Part shown: positions 39,073 through 50,812 of the stretch, in pieces
How positions within the stretch are numbered: position 1 is the stretch's first letter
How the letters are laid out: every line of letters begins with the position of its first letter
Assembly (NCBI RefSeq): GCF_008831285.2
Contig: NC_045142.1
Span: forward strand, 18,229,354-18,293,353
Source of the DNA: Nymphaea colorata
Taxonomy: Eukaryota; Streptophyta; Magnoliopsida; Nymphaeales; Nymphaeaceae
Length of the DNA stretch: 64,000 bases
Direction of reading: 5' to 3'
Translations under genes and position numbers: made by a program
Notes under the pieces: model-generated
Told to the model about the DNA's origin: nothing
Databases searched by the model: none
Seen by the model: the letters and a program-made list of their open reading frames with translations, nothing else

Positions 39073-41088
39073 TGAAGTTCAACAAGGTTCATTGAACCTA
39101 GTCAACTTTCACCAAAGGCAAGAGACTTGGCATGATTCTTCGAGATTCCCATCAACCAAACTTGGGAAGATTCTACCTCAATTCTAGGAAGGTGATCCGC
39201 ACCACAACCAGTAGCTCCCATCCATAGCTCGCTCGAGGAAGGAGGCGTCCACCATTGGAGATCGTGAGAACCAACTAAGGAGCCGAGGAGAAGAAGGAGC
39301 ATGGCGAGCAGAGTCCGACCAACATACCTCACCGGAGCTTCAACCTTCGCCGTAAAAGGAGGAAAACAAGCGTGCTTAGGCACTTTCTAGGCTTGCATCC
39401 CCCTATCTACGTCACTTTCCTAGGGGTTACTCGAAGGTGAAGTCTCATTTATTTATCCAATTGGACTTTGATTGCTATTCTCTTGCATCTTCCAATACAT
39501 CCATTGAGGAGGAACGTGGTTGGTTCGTGGGAGTAGTAGAGGACGTGAAAGGCGGAGAATGAGCTTAACCTTGAGGGAAGCCTCAACGCTCGCCGGCGAC
39601 CGGCGATTGCATCTCCCTTTCTCTATAAAAGACCAGGGTTAAATTGGTTCCTCTCCTTGAAGTTAATACATTGTTGACTTCATAGTCTTGATACTTGCTG
39701 GATTTTTGCTCTCTTTACTGAATTCCAGCAAGGAACCGCAGGCATCAACCACGACCATAGTTGATGCCAAGAAGGGAAGGAACCGCTTCAGCCAGGCGAT
39801 ATCGGCGACTACTTCCCCCAATCGACACAACATTGATTCTTGGGGTTAACTATCAATTTGGTGACTAGATCTACTTCCCTCTCTTGTGGATTCATCTTGG
39901 TAGAACAGTAATCTCTTTCAAATATCTTGTTCTAGCCAATGAGAACTTGCTGCCCGGATCTTGAAGGTAGCGGAATACCAGAGAGCAACATCCTAGTTGC
40001 TGGAATCTCATCTCCGGTGAGCACGTGGAGACCCCAAGCGAGGCCTTGGGAGGTATATTCCTGTTCACCCTATAGAACTGTGAGTTGGGTGCAATTTGTT
40101 TAAGTCGTCCAAGGACAAAGTGATTGGATGCAGTCCCTTTAAAGCCGTGGGCTGAGGACACGACTCCCGGATTACTAAGCCTACCTAGGGTCAAGGGTGT
40201 GGTTTGGCCGCCTAGGGAATGTATGCATGGTTTGGATGATGATGAATGAGTGTACGCTACAGTTGTAATAAGCCTACCTATCATTCCACTTTTGTAGTAG
40301 GTCAAAACCGGGCTTGGGAAAGACTCACTTGTACTCTCTTGACCTAGTTTTAAGCCAGGCCAACTGTCCGGCGGGAACCAAATCTTGCATTTAACATTTA
40401 AACCCTATTGGCAACAACCTCCTCCTAGATCTTGGAGAAGGATTACATCTTGAGTTCTAGCAGGTCTTTGAAAGCCTTTTGCTGTGCCATTATCATTCCC
40501 AATCTCTTATTCATGGATTCTCGGGACTGCTCGATCTTCCCAACCTTCCTTCCCATCGTCTCTATGAACTTGTCCATCATTTGGTGCTCTTCCTCCAATT
40601 GCTTGCAGAAGGATTCAAGAACTGCGGGATCCTCATCCTCATCAGCAGACAATGTGAAGAGGTGATTTGGTTTGGTGAAGAAGACGACCGGCTCTGATAC
40701 CATTTTAGTCACCACCTGCTACAAGAAAACAGTCACCCACACACACTGCCCTAACCCTGTTAGAACAACCCTCACCAGAGGAAAATCCCTAGTTCATCGA
40801 TAACCTCTGGTGAAATCCCTACTTCATCGATAACCCTAATGACCCCCACAATTCCCTTATTTATAGTGAACTTCTAGATCAGTCCAGTAGAGCCGATTCT
40901 TGATCCGAACCCTAGACTGTAATAGTCTCCAACCTGATTCTTGAAATCGAGAGGCATAGTCTCCAACCTGGTTCTTGAAATCGAGAGGCACCTCAACTCG
41001 AACCGAGATGTCTCCCCAACTTGGTTCTTGAAAACCGAGTTGCTCCCCGACCCGGTTCGCATTTGTACACAGAAGACATGTGATTAAC
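39073..41088. other. repeat-like region with LTR-type features, unassigned
   Basis: 39628-39637 has a strong TATAAAAG promoter motif in a G+C-balanced stretch. On the minus strand, 40443-40715 encodes a 90-residue charged, coiled-coil-like peptide, and TGGTATCAGAGCC (about 40691-40703) lies in antisense there. These look like fragments of one or more LTR elements or non-autonomous derivatives. 40760-41060 has several short direct repeats (TCGATAACC; TTGAAATCGAGAGGCA). No complete gene. Confidence 0.4.
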
Positions 41089-44000
41089 TGTCACACCCCA
41101 ACCTTTTGACACTCAAACATTTTTTTCTAACATCCTACATTGAGGTGTGACTACACAATAGTTCAGAAAGGAATGAGCCAAGCAATTCAAAACAATGGGG
41201 CAAGCTTTCCATTATATAGCATTTCAATTCAACTGTACATTTGACAAAAATGCCTCAAAATCACAACATCGATGCCTAATAAAAAACAAGGCATCAGTAA
41301 AACCATAACCCGACGCGCCGGCACTACAAAAAAAAAACAAAACCCAAAACCTCCCCAGTAGGATGTGAGTGTAGCCATCTGCTCAGCCTGCTGCCCGGGT
41401 CCACCAAAACCTGAAAAAAAGAAACAACTGAAGGCTTAGCCTTCGCAGTATGACAACAAGCCAGGAAAAGTCCAAACCCTCTTAGGTCGGGCTCAACACA
41501 CAAGCAAACATCAGAACAATCTATCATTATGTCGTGTCAAGACATGACATGCAGAGGCCACTCAATGGCTACAATAACATAATTTCAATTATATGCAAGA
41601 CATCCTCAACATGTCACTTGCATTCATAAGCACAACAGTCACATGCACAACAATCCTATACATTTCAGTTACATTACTATCAGTGAATTTACAGTTCATG
41701 TGGGTGCAAACACAGGCACGTGCACACCACGGGCGGCCCACAGCCGAGAGACAACCCCCGTGGTGGCCCAGAACAGTATGGATCCATCTATCCGCTGCAG
41801 CGGTAGAGCACTCATCCATGGATGTGTGAATTCCAAGGAGAGATACTCAGCCTTCCCTAGGACACCCAGGTTGGAAAGGCGGGAGCCTACGCTCCAAGCA
41901 CATCACACAACAGTACCTTGGGGCCTTGCACCGCCTGCGTTCCGAACAGGCGAGACCAGTGGCGAAAGCGGGACAACTCCCATACACATAGTCACATCCC
42001 ACTGGCCTCTCATCTCTTATTCTTTCATTCTTATACTTATACTTGCACAAACACAATTAACTGGCTAGCTCATGAGGTTGGTTCACTTCACGAGTGAACC
42101 CACACCTCCAATTGCCTCCACACGAGGGTTACACATAACCACAACAGTTTTGGCTAGCCGTCATAACAATATGGGTACAACTACCCACTGTGCAAACATT
42201 TGCATCATTACCCGCGGCAATGGTATTCAATAAACATAACATTCACATTCATCATCATAACAATCACATCTTTGAAAACTTAGCCAAACCACAGAGAGTA
42301 GGCTCAATCTGTGGTGGGCTCGTAGCTGTCCTATGCAGTAGGATGCTTTCTAATGCACAATTGGGGTCGAGGAGACACTCGACTCGATACCCCGCCTCAT
42401 CTGTCCTAAACAGTTATCAATTCTAGCATGCACATGCAAATACGCAACATTATCAAAACAATTACTATAAGCCTTTCAAAACAATTCATATCATATATCA
42501 ATTTATGTACATGCATACACACATTCATTCACGGAACACTCAATCAATTCACATCACAAATCCTAGGATCTCATGATCCTAGGAACACACATTCATTCAC
42601 TTGCCCAGGCAGGGATTTGCCTGGAATGTCGCCATACCTGTGGCGCGTTCACAAGAATCTTCAAAATGCCTCGAGCTTCGAATCCGGTAGCTCAAGGTCG
42701 ACGGGACGTACCCGGTGTACCTGCAAACACAAACACAAGATAAAATTCCTACTACATACCTCAACAATTCAAACAAAAACAAAACAAAATCATTGAGGCA
42801 CGTGTCATCGCCTCAAGAGGGTGTCGATGGGTAGTGTCGACCCACAAGTTCTCCAATAGGTCACTTCCCAACTTCTAGCCGTGCCAATAGATGCCAAAAC
42901 TCAAAGCCCTCAATCCGTCTATCACTAACGCCTTTCTCAAAACTCTCTTTTTCTTAAATCAAGGCGTCTACCCCAAAGATACATCCAACTTATGTACGTT
43001 ATCCCTATTTAACTCCAAGATGCACCCGTTCACAAAAACGGGTGCTACAAGCTCACTAAAATGGTCCTAAATCTTCCCCACAACCTCACAAATTCTACCA
43101 TGTTTCCCCTAATGCTTCGAAAATTAATCCATCAAGCTTAAATAATCATCCAATATATAAATCTTCGCTTTCCAACATAATTGCAAGCTTTCCCCCAAAA
43201 ATGAAATCACTAACATGTGCTCCAAATAATCAATTCTAAGCTCTAGCATGCTCAAACAATAATTATATGTGTTCCCAAGAAAAATATATCATAAAATAGG
43301 TTCAATTTCGCCTTGCTCACCCCGATTGAAGGTCTAAACTGTTGTAATCCTCCCGGCAGCTACCTCACGCGTCCAAGTGGTCCCCAAACGGCTAAAATCC
43401 TCCAATGCCGCCACTACCAAGGCCTTCTCTAATTGCTGTTACGAGGAGGGAGGACAAATCCCCAAGCTGAAATCGGATCCAACAGTGATAGAATAGTGAA
43501 AATCAGTGAGAGAGAGTGCTTGATTGGAGAAAATAGAAAACAAACAGAAAATGGGGAGAGAGCGTGAAGCGTGGACAGAGAGGGAGGTCGAATAGAGGGA
43601 GAAAGAGAGAAAAACGGAGGGGGACTGATAGGGGAGAGGGTTCGGTCAAAAGGGAAAAAGAAGGCAGTGAGAGGAGAGGACGGGAGAGAAGAGAGAGACG
43701 GTGGAGAGTGAGGAGAGGGATTGTGTGGAGAAGAGGGCACGAGAGAAAAGAGGGAGACGGCCAGAGAGAGGCGTTGGGTGAAGAGGGGAGACGAGAGACA
43801 GTGGGAGAGGGAGGAGGGAAAAGAAAACGGGAAGAAGAAGAGAGAAGAGAGGAAGAGGCAGGGGACGACAGGGTTCACCTCAAGTGCCGCCGTCGTTGCC
43901 GTCGCCCTCGCCACCGCCGCCGTCGTTGCCATCGCCCTTGCCGCCGCCACCGTCGTCGCCGCCATCGCCGCCGCCGTCGTCTTCTTCCCTGAGTTCCGGT

Positions 44001-44145
44001 CGTGGGTAAGGAGGAGACGGTAAGAGGAAAACGAAGGAGAAGAGAAAGCGAGGGAGGAGAGACAACGTCGGGCTCCCTCGCGTGGGGCTAGGGTCCGGGT
44101 CTGGACCCTGACCCGACCCGCTCTGCCCAAACGCCTCGCGTTACA
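41089..44145 (-). mobile_element. 3.06-kb solo Gypsy-type LTR
   Basis: Read on the minus strand it begins TGTAACGCGAGGCG and ends GGTTGGGGTGTGACA, typical of long plant Gypsy LTRs. Flanking 5-mers are ttaac (41084-41088) and ctaac (44146-44150), a 4-of-5 target-site duplication. No gag or pol sequence lies inside. The length fits long-LTR chromovirus or Tat lineages. Purine-rich sequence at 43500-43870 and a GCC-rich trinucleotide stretch at 43880-43990 generate spurious open frames on both strands. Confidence 0.65.
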
Positions 44146-44633
44146 CTAACTGATATATAGGTGAGCTATCCAATCCAGTTGATATCTCATCCATGAATAG
44201 TCTTTGTGGCCCCAATCATCTCCCCTGGTAAATAGACCAAGACAAAGTCAATTTGTCAAATTATGCAACTCTTCTAGACTACTAATCATTGTGGAAAATA
44301 AATATATAAGCCCACAGTCGCACCTAAATTGGAAAATGGCAGGCTTCAAGAGGATTCAGTTGGTTATAGGACCCTGAGATTTATTTTGCAGGTGTCCACT
44401 TGGTAGGAGCACTAAAAGTGCAGCAGAAACTATTCAATGTAATTGGAGTCATTGGACATTAGCAGGTGATTCGGCACAGCATGAGTTCAATACCCAGATT
44501 TCAAGTCAAAGTCTGTTTCAAAACCATTAAAACTTCAAAAGCCAATCACAAACAATTCCCAAGACCTGCCCAGGAGGCAGAGACGATGAGTTTCCACACA
44601 TTTAGTTTACAGATTGCCAAGCCTACCCAATTC
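44146..44633. other. short intergenic stretch
   Basis: I see no gene or clear repeat between the solo LTR and the histidinol dehydrogenase remnant. Open frames are short. Confidence 0.4.
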
Positions 44634-45105
44634 TAGCAATGTGCAGAGATGACCTCCTCCATGTCTTGGGTGTGCACAGTAAAACTGTCGCTTAATGCTT
44701 TTGAAGCAAACTCCCCACCAAGAAGATTGCATCATTTTTCTGATTACCATGTCAATAGCATCCATATCAACATCATCAACAACAAACAAGGACAACCTGG
44801 TTGTCTGGGCCGTGCTCATCCTAAATTTCACAAAACATACAGAAATTGGATTTGTTGTTAGAATGGGCATATTCAACCAATAGCACAACAAAGTGTGAGA
44901 TATATCTGACAGTAAACAAAAAGGGATATGTTAATGACATCTAAAGCAACAAAAGAAATGATAAAAAGCAAGCACTGAGCAAACATAACCTGAGAGAGCA
45001 AATCAGCAGCAATGTGAACAGGGTTAGCATGCTTATCAGCAATAACCAATACTTCTGATGGGCCAGCAGGCATGTCTATGGAAACCATAGCCTCACTCAC
45101 TATTA
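44634..45105 (-). pseudogene. HDH: histidinol dehydrogenase fragment (two decayed exons)
   Basis: Histidinol dehydrogenase carries out the last two oxidations of histidine synthesis in plastids. The first exon (about 45105-44990) encodes [20 protein letters not shown] and continues to AADLLSQ, then a GT donor. The second (44820-44634) starts after TTTAG and encodes EHGPDNQVVLV, then a frame change, DDVDMDAIDM, a second frame change, and KALSDSFTVHTQDMEEVISA before a TAG. A 4-base duplication (TGAG) also appears at the 5' edge of the first exon. Exon structure is retained, so this is a genomic, not retro-processed, copy. N-terminal and C-terminal exons are missing here. It cannot encode the enzyme. 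Confidence 0.85.
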
Positions 45106-47840
45106 TGGAGAGAAAAGAACATCATCTGGTTGATGTGTTCTTTTGATATGACAACTACTCGACATGGTAGTGCAGTTATTGAGTTGGAAAGGTCATCTGT
45201 AGTGATTCAATCTGTTCATGGATAAATTCTCATGGGAACACAATTTTTTGAAGTTGCATACTTTTCATTTGGGTAGCAATGGGGTAGAATTAAACTTCCA
45301 GATTCAATAAAAGGGCTTGTGTGCAATGGGATAGAACTTTATAGGCATCTTACTTCCTTGTTTGATGGTATGGAAGTTTTACCTATGCCTTTTTTTCCTC
45401 CACCACCACTACACCAAGCCGTCCCCCCCCCCCCCCCCCCCCTTTCCCCCACCCACTTTGTCAACGTGCCTATTTGATGGCTAGAATTGAACTTCAAAAT
45501 TTCTCCTTCACATATTTAACAGAAATAAATAGTATTTTCACAAAATAAAAATAAAAATTGTAATCCGAAACATCAAGGGCAACAATCTCATTCATCTTTA
45601 CAAGAGGAAGCAAATAACCTTCTTATCCAAATGTTTAATTGTACATTTCAATATTCATACATATAGAGCAAAATATAAGTGAAGAAAAGGTTAGCACTTT
45701 GCATTTGGTTAGCTGCAAAGTAACTCAATGAATAGAAGAGAAGAGATTACAAAGGACAATTGTGTATAGAGTCAAAGATGTTGCATGACGTAAAAAATTA
45801 GCCAAGTAAGCCTAAATTCAATATAACAATTTTTCTCTTGATGCACCCATCAATTTAACTTCCCCTAACTGCATCCTGATGGGCCAGTCAGGCATGTCTA
45901 TGGAAACCATAACCTCATTTCCACTGGAAACAAAATAGTAGTTCTTGAAGACAATTTGTAGGAAATAAATATCTTAAAACCCAGTAAAAAACATGGAAAA
46001 ATCAATAAGCTATACTAACATGCAAGATTACTATTATGCTTGCAACGAAGATGAACATGCAACACTCAAGTACACAAGGCAGAAAGGCAGAAATAACATG
46101 AAAAACAAATGTATAGAAACTAACCTTCTATAAAATTTGGAACCAAACAGATCAAAAGAATCTATTAGATAATTCAACTTGGCAAAGTATACAGATCACT
46201 AAAAAATCTGAACCATCTTAAACTAAAAACCAAACTATCAAAACCAGCAACACCTTAAGAACATAAAAATATACATAAGTTCAGTGAACAAGTGATGAAA
46301 ATATAATTATGATGCAGATGCAGGGAATCTTAACTATCAAACACAAAAAATGAGAAAACAAATCAGGAATTAATATGTTTGCAAAATAATTCAGCTAACT
46401 AACTTGGTTCGTGCCTTTTAGAAAAACAATCAAGAAGCATATGCTCTAATTTCTGACAATCCTAGTGAAGACCAACAAACACACGAAATCAATACCAAGG
46501 TTTAACAACTCCAACATTCACAGTTCTTCAACCATACCTCGGTTAGGACATGTGCAACTTAGATACATGGTTTTAAACAGAATCAAATGCTCAATGAAAA
46601 GAACACGACAGTTAACAATCAAACTAGAACTACTATAATTAAGATTCAAACAAGCATGAAACCACAACACTACTTTAACCCATGTCCCTACCATGCTAGA
46701 CTATACACAAAAAGTACTCCAGTCAACTTACGCACTACATAAAACTGATTCAAAATAAGCATGGCTATAAATAAAATAATGAACATGGGTCTCAAAGTCT
46801 AAAGACTCTAAACCAGGTTGACACTCAACAATAAGACCAAACCTCAACTAAAATGATCTAAAGAGAATTAGTATTCCCTCGTATACTCACCAATAAGGAA
46901 TATAACAAAAGACGTCAAGTTTTCTTTGCAAAGAATTGAACTTTGAAATGGCTTTTTATTTTCAAATTTTTGCCCATAGGCTTTTAGTGCATGTTGTGTG
47001 AAAAAGACACAACCTTCTTTTACACGAAGCATTCGATGAAGTATTAGGATTTGGAATCGCACCAAAGCTATCAAATCTCACGAAGGGATTTCTTTCCATT
47101 TTCAAGGTGTGAGCATAAAGAAATTGTTCTCTGCTTCATAGGAAACCAAAGAAAAGGAGTAGATATTAACCTCGAATCATTCATCCACAAAGGATCTGCA
47201 ATCAATGCTAGAGACTTCAGCTTTCATGTCCTTCATCCCTTGGCAGACACTTTTTATTTCTTGCTTTCTTTTGCCATTGATTTTATTTTGCTTTTTCTTG
47301 CTTTTTTTTTTCTTGTCTTCTTAGTCATTTCGATTTTTTTTTTAGGCCGACCTTCACCTTTGAGGGAAGTACCTCACCACCCCAAAGGCTACTACAGAAC
47401 GCCATCTCTTTGATGGTTTTGTGTAGCTTTGTCACGTGTCATACCCACTTCAACTTATGAGTTTCAACGAGACAAAATGTTCATAGGTTGTTATCTTCGT
47501 GGAATACACATAAATCACCTTTATGCATACTCAGTACTCTCGATTACTAACCCAGAGGAACAACTACACTCGCCCTGAGCCCATCTCTCAACACTCATTT
47601 TGCTACTTGCCAAGGTTTCAAAAAACACTCGGGCTTCCACGTCTTCGCACTTTCATGTTTGATTCTTGCATATGTTTGATTGCAAAGGCGAATAACATTT
47701 CCTAATCATTCCTTAGAATTACTTATGAAAGCTAATGACAGACTTAACGTACTCCAATGTGAATGAAATACAAAAAAGTGTTGTTGAAGCATACAAAAAA
47801 CACAGTATACATACACACAAAAATTTCATAAAACAACTTG
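45106..47840. other. AT-rich unassigned region
   Basis: No gene is supported. A 20-base homopolymer of C lies at 45423-45442. A 40-base echo of the histidinol dehydrogenase exon lies at 45877-45918. 46960-47700 has a more mixed composition with several short frames but no family signature. Confidence 0.4.
45877..45918 (-). pseudogene. 40-bp partial duplicate of the histidinol dehydrogenase exon
   Basis: GATGGGCCAG.CAGGCATGTCTATGGAAACCATA.CCTCA (plus strand) is repeated from 45057-45096 with a one-base insertion and a substitution. It is the SIDMPAGPS-coding core of that exon. Confidence 0.75.
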
Positions 47841-47964
47841 AGGACTAGCACAACGAAGACAACAAATCAGTGAGAGAGAGAGAACAGGTTAACATAGATG
47901 TTTCAGAAAGGACCTCATATGAGAACACCCACCAGCGATTAGGGCTGGACCACCTTCTTTCCGC

Positions 47965-48315
47965 AGGCCAGGGCTGTAAATCAGAGACAAAGAATGAGTA
48001 TCTAAGCAGAGAAAGACGTTTTGTCTCGGCCATGGCCTACTCAGAACCTGGATTGAGCGACAAAAAGGGAGAGGGAGTGGAGAAAGAATGTTTAGTGCAT
48101 ACCTTGAAGAAGAACGGGAGCTCGGAGGGAGACGGGTTGCATGGCAGGAGCCTGCGGCTGAGATGTTTCACCGACAGGACATGGAAAGAAGTTGAAGAAG
48201 AAGAGGGGAGACGCAGGGCAAGAGCCTGCGGCTGAGAGGTTTCATCGAGAGGAAAGGGAAAGTGTGTGGGATGGAGTTTAGAAGTTCGTCTGGGTTTAAA
48301 TGTTAGGGAAAGCAA
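47965..48315 (-). other. possible 5' exons of a minus-strand gene, product unknown
   Basis: A minus-strand frame starting near 48315 (MLSLTFKPRRTSKL...) is rich in Ser, Pro and Arg and poor in acidic residues, like a plastid transit peptide. It runs to a strong donor CTTCAAG/GTATGC at about 48101. A second exon-like segment follows GATTTACAG near 47975 and ends before GTCC. No domain is visible. It lies upstream of, and on the same strand as, the histidinol dehydrogenase remnant, which is a plastid enzyme, so it could be the decayed 5' end of that gene. This is speculative. Confidence 0.3.
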
Positions 48316-49240
48316 ACAATTTCTTGGTGAGAGAGAGAGACGGACGTTGATGTATCCCGTGGGAAATAAGCAGGTCCAAAAAACTGCAAGGTTTCAAAGT
48401 GACCCGGTTTTGATTAGGCAATTTCTTGTGAAATCAATCACAGACTTGAATAAACAGGTCCAATTAAGAAACCAGATCTAGAACAGAAAATCTCGTATAA
48501 AACTAAGCATTCAATCAAAATATTGATATACTACATACAAAAAGAGAATTTGGTCCAGAAACATAGATTTTCTTGCTTCCCCCACCCCCCTTCTAAAGCT
48601 TGATAAGAGAATCAGATGTAGATCTAGTGCGCCGGACCTGGATCACCAACTTTGGTAATATCCTAACCCATCTACACATTTACTTTTGTTTTTCCGCTGG
48701 CAGCCTTTCTTTTCTTGCTCAGCCTTTCTTTTCTTGCTCTAATAAGTCCCGCATCTGAATTTTAATGCATGTAATGATATGGTAGCAGCAGATTCAGAAC
48801 CTCAACAAAATTTAGATCTTTGAGTGCCATTTCTGACTCATTTGATTTTGATTTTGGTTTATTTACTGTTTAGTTTTCGTAATTCAAGGTTTACTATATG
48901 GAGCAAATGAAACACTTCTGTAAGAGTTCTTGTGACTCATTGCTGTCCAGTCCAGCCCTCATTGCCTGCATGAATAAGTGACCACATTCAACTTTAAAAA
49001 TTACGCATCTTGCTATATATATTTATAAATTCTATGTGTAACTTAGATTTTATGTTAAATTCATTGGTTTGAAAAAGATTTTCATGGTTCTAAAATCATG
49101 AAAAATTTACGCATTCTTTAAAGATTTTATTCCTATTACTTCCAAACACTTTGTACTTATCTTGGTGCCTACGGTTTATGGAAGTTCAAAGTCCGAGCTC
49201 GGAAGGTCGGACTTTTTCTTGCAGACTTTCTTGAGAGCCG
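48316..49240. other. intergenic region, no gene seen
   Basis: AT-rich sequence with a short direct duplication (CAGCCTTTCTTTTCTTGCT at about 48702 and 48720). No coding or element structure was recognised. Confidence 0.4.
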
Positions 49241-49299
49241 TTAGGGCTCTCTCGTTCCCCTCCTTTTCTCTCTGCTTTCCCCTCTGTCGAAGCGCCGAT

Positions 49300-49800
49300 T
49301 CCCCTCTCCTCTCTCACTCTCTCGAGCTGCTCTCTCACTCTCTCCTTCCTCTCCTCTCTCGCTGCTCTGTCGTTCCTCTACTCTCTGCTGCTTTCTCGCT
49401 CCTGTCCTCTCTCGCTGCTCTCTCGCTCCCTCCTTCTTCTCCTCTTTCCCCAAGGTCGCTCCTTCCTTTCTTCTCGCTGCTCTCTCGCTCCCTCATTCCT
49501 TTCCTCTTTCCCCAACCTCGCTCCCTCCTTCCTCTCCTCTTTCCCCAAGGTCTCTCCTTCCTTTCTTCTCGCTGCTCTCTCGCTCTCTCGCTCCCTCTTT
49601 CCCCAACCTCGCTCCCTCCTTCCTCTCTCGCTGCTGTCTCGCTCCCTCCTTCCTCTCCTCTTTCCCCAACCTCGCTCCCTTCTTTCCTCTCTCGCTGCTC
49701 TCTCGCTCCCTCCTTCCTCTCCTCTTTCCCCAACCTCACTCCCTCCTTCCTCTCTCGCTGCTGTCTCGCTTCCTCCTTCCCCAACGTCGCCTGCTTGCAG
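49300..49800 (+). repeat. pyrimidine-rich minisatellite, about 63-bp unit
   Basis: Units such as CTCTTTCCCCAACCTCGCTC followed by CCTCCTTCCTCTCTCGCTGC repeat several times with varying deletions. The strand bias (almost all C and T) creates long open frames on both strands (plus 49162-50037, minus 49335-49844) that are artefacts. A GTGAGC donor-like site follows at about 49807. Confidence 0.88.
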
Positions 49801-50812
49801 CACCAGGTGAGCCCTATGCGTCTCACAGTCGCTCTCTCAAACACACGTCTGTCAATAACCCATCTCTCTCTCTCTTCACACGCAGGACTTAGGCATTATT
49901 TTCAACAGGAAATTTGGGTTTATCCCTCTTGGCTGCTGCTTTACTCAGGTATGCCTCTCACTGCATCTTTATTTTGTGCTTTCTGCAATTCAAGCATGTA
50001 TTATCCTAAGAAACGCCCTTTTTGTTGTAGTTTATAGTCTAGCTGAGTACATAAAATGTCTCTGTTTCTTTGAAGACTTGTATATATGGAGGTAGGTGTT
50101 GAATGTCACCATTTTGGGAGCAAGATAATGGAAATCACACATGTTTATGAATAAAGTTGTTAATCCTGATGGAGTTTTTTTATTTATGTTCTTTAACATC
50201 AATTGTGGTCCAATTTGCCTATTAGAGGAAATCATATGTTTTATATTACAATTAGTTGCTTCTTTGGTAATTCAACAGGCTCGGGTCTTTGTTTTATTAC
50301 TCCTTGATGGCAATATGCAAAGAAAAAGACAATGTTTCATTTGGTTTTCTGGCTGTTTTCATGCAGAAAATGGCAGAGCCATACCAGGCTGAAATATTTT
50401 TCCCATCCCACCACCTTTTTTAATGGTGGCGGCGGGACTGCAAAAGGAAGAATCAACCCACTCCCTCGACGAACTGAGTTTTGGGAAGGCTGGGTGGTGC
50501 CCAAACATGCCATATAACCCAGTTTTATGGCGAAATTGGGTTTGACACCTACAACCTGGTTTTTTACCAAGACCACTTTTGGGTGGCATCCAAAAACCAC
50601 CCAAGCGTATTACAACCTTTCAAACACGCATACAACTATGGGTTGGTATCGGGCCGGTCCGAGACGGCCCAGCCGGGTAAGGACCGGCAAGGCCGGGTAA
50701 GGGCCGGCCCGGACCAGCCCGCTCTCCCGACCCCCTTTCCAAGTTTCCCCTCCTCGACCCCCTTTCCCCCCCCCCTCCCGACGCCCTTTCCCCCTCCCAA
50801 CCCCCTTTCAAT
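49801..50812. other. unassigned region left of the Gypsy LTR
   Basis: Splice-like sites follow the minisatellite (CACCAG/GTGAGC, CACACGCAG, TACTCAG/GTATGC), so a transcript leader may exist, but I see no coding gene. 50640-50720 is a GC-rich tract of about 20-bp units GCCGGGTAAGGRCCGGC. 50730-50810 is C-rich (CCCCCTTTCC). Confidence 0.35.

Noticed and set aside
41790-41822. tRNA-like sequence (GCGGTAGAGCACTCAT)
   Set aside because: It has an A-box-like word but no matching acceptor or T arm; inside the solo LTR.
43429-44130. Long open frames on both strands (233 aa minus, 142 aa plus)
   Set aside because: They arise from purine-rich and GCC-repeat DNA inside the solo LTR. The peptides are low-complexity with no domain.
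49162-50037. 291-aa plus-strand frame and opposing 169-aa frame
   Set aside because: Both translate the pyrimidine minisatellite; Leu/Ser/Pro and Glu/Arg/Gly monotony is a repeat artefact.
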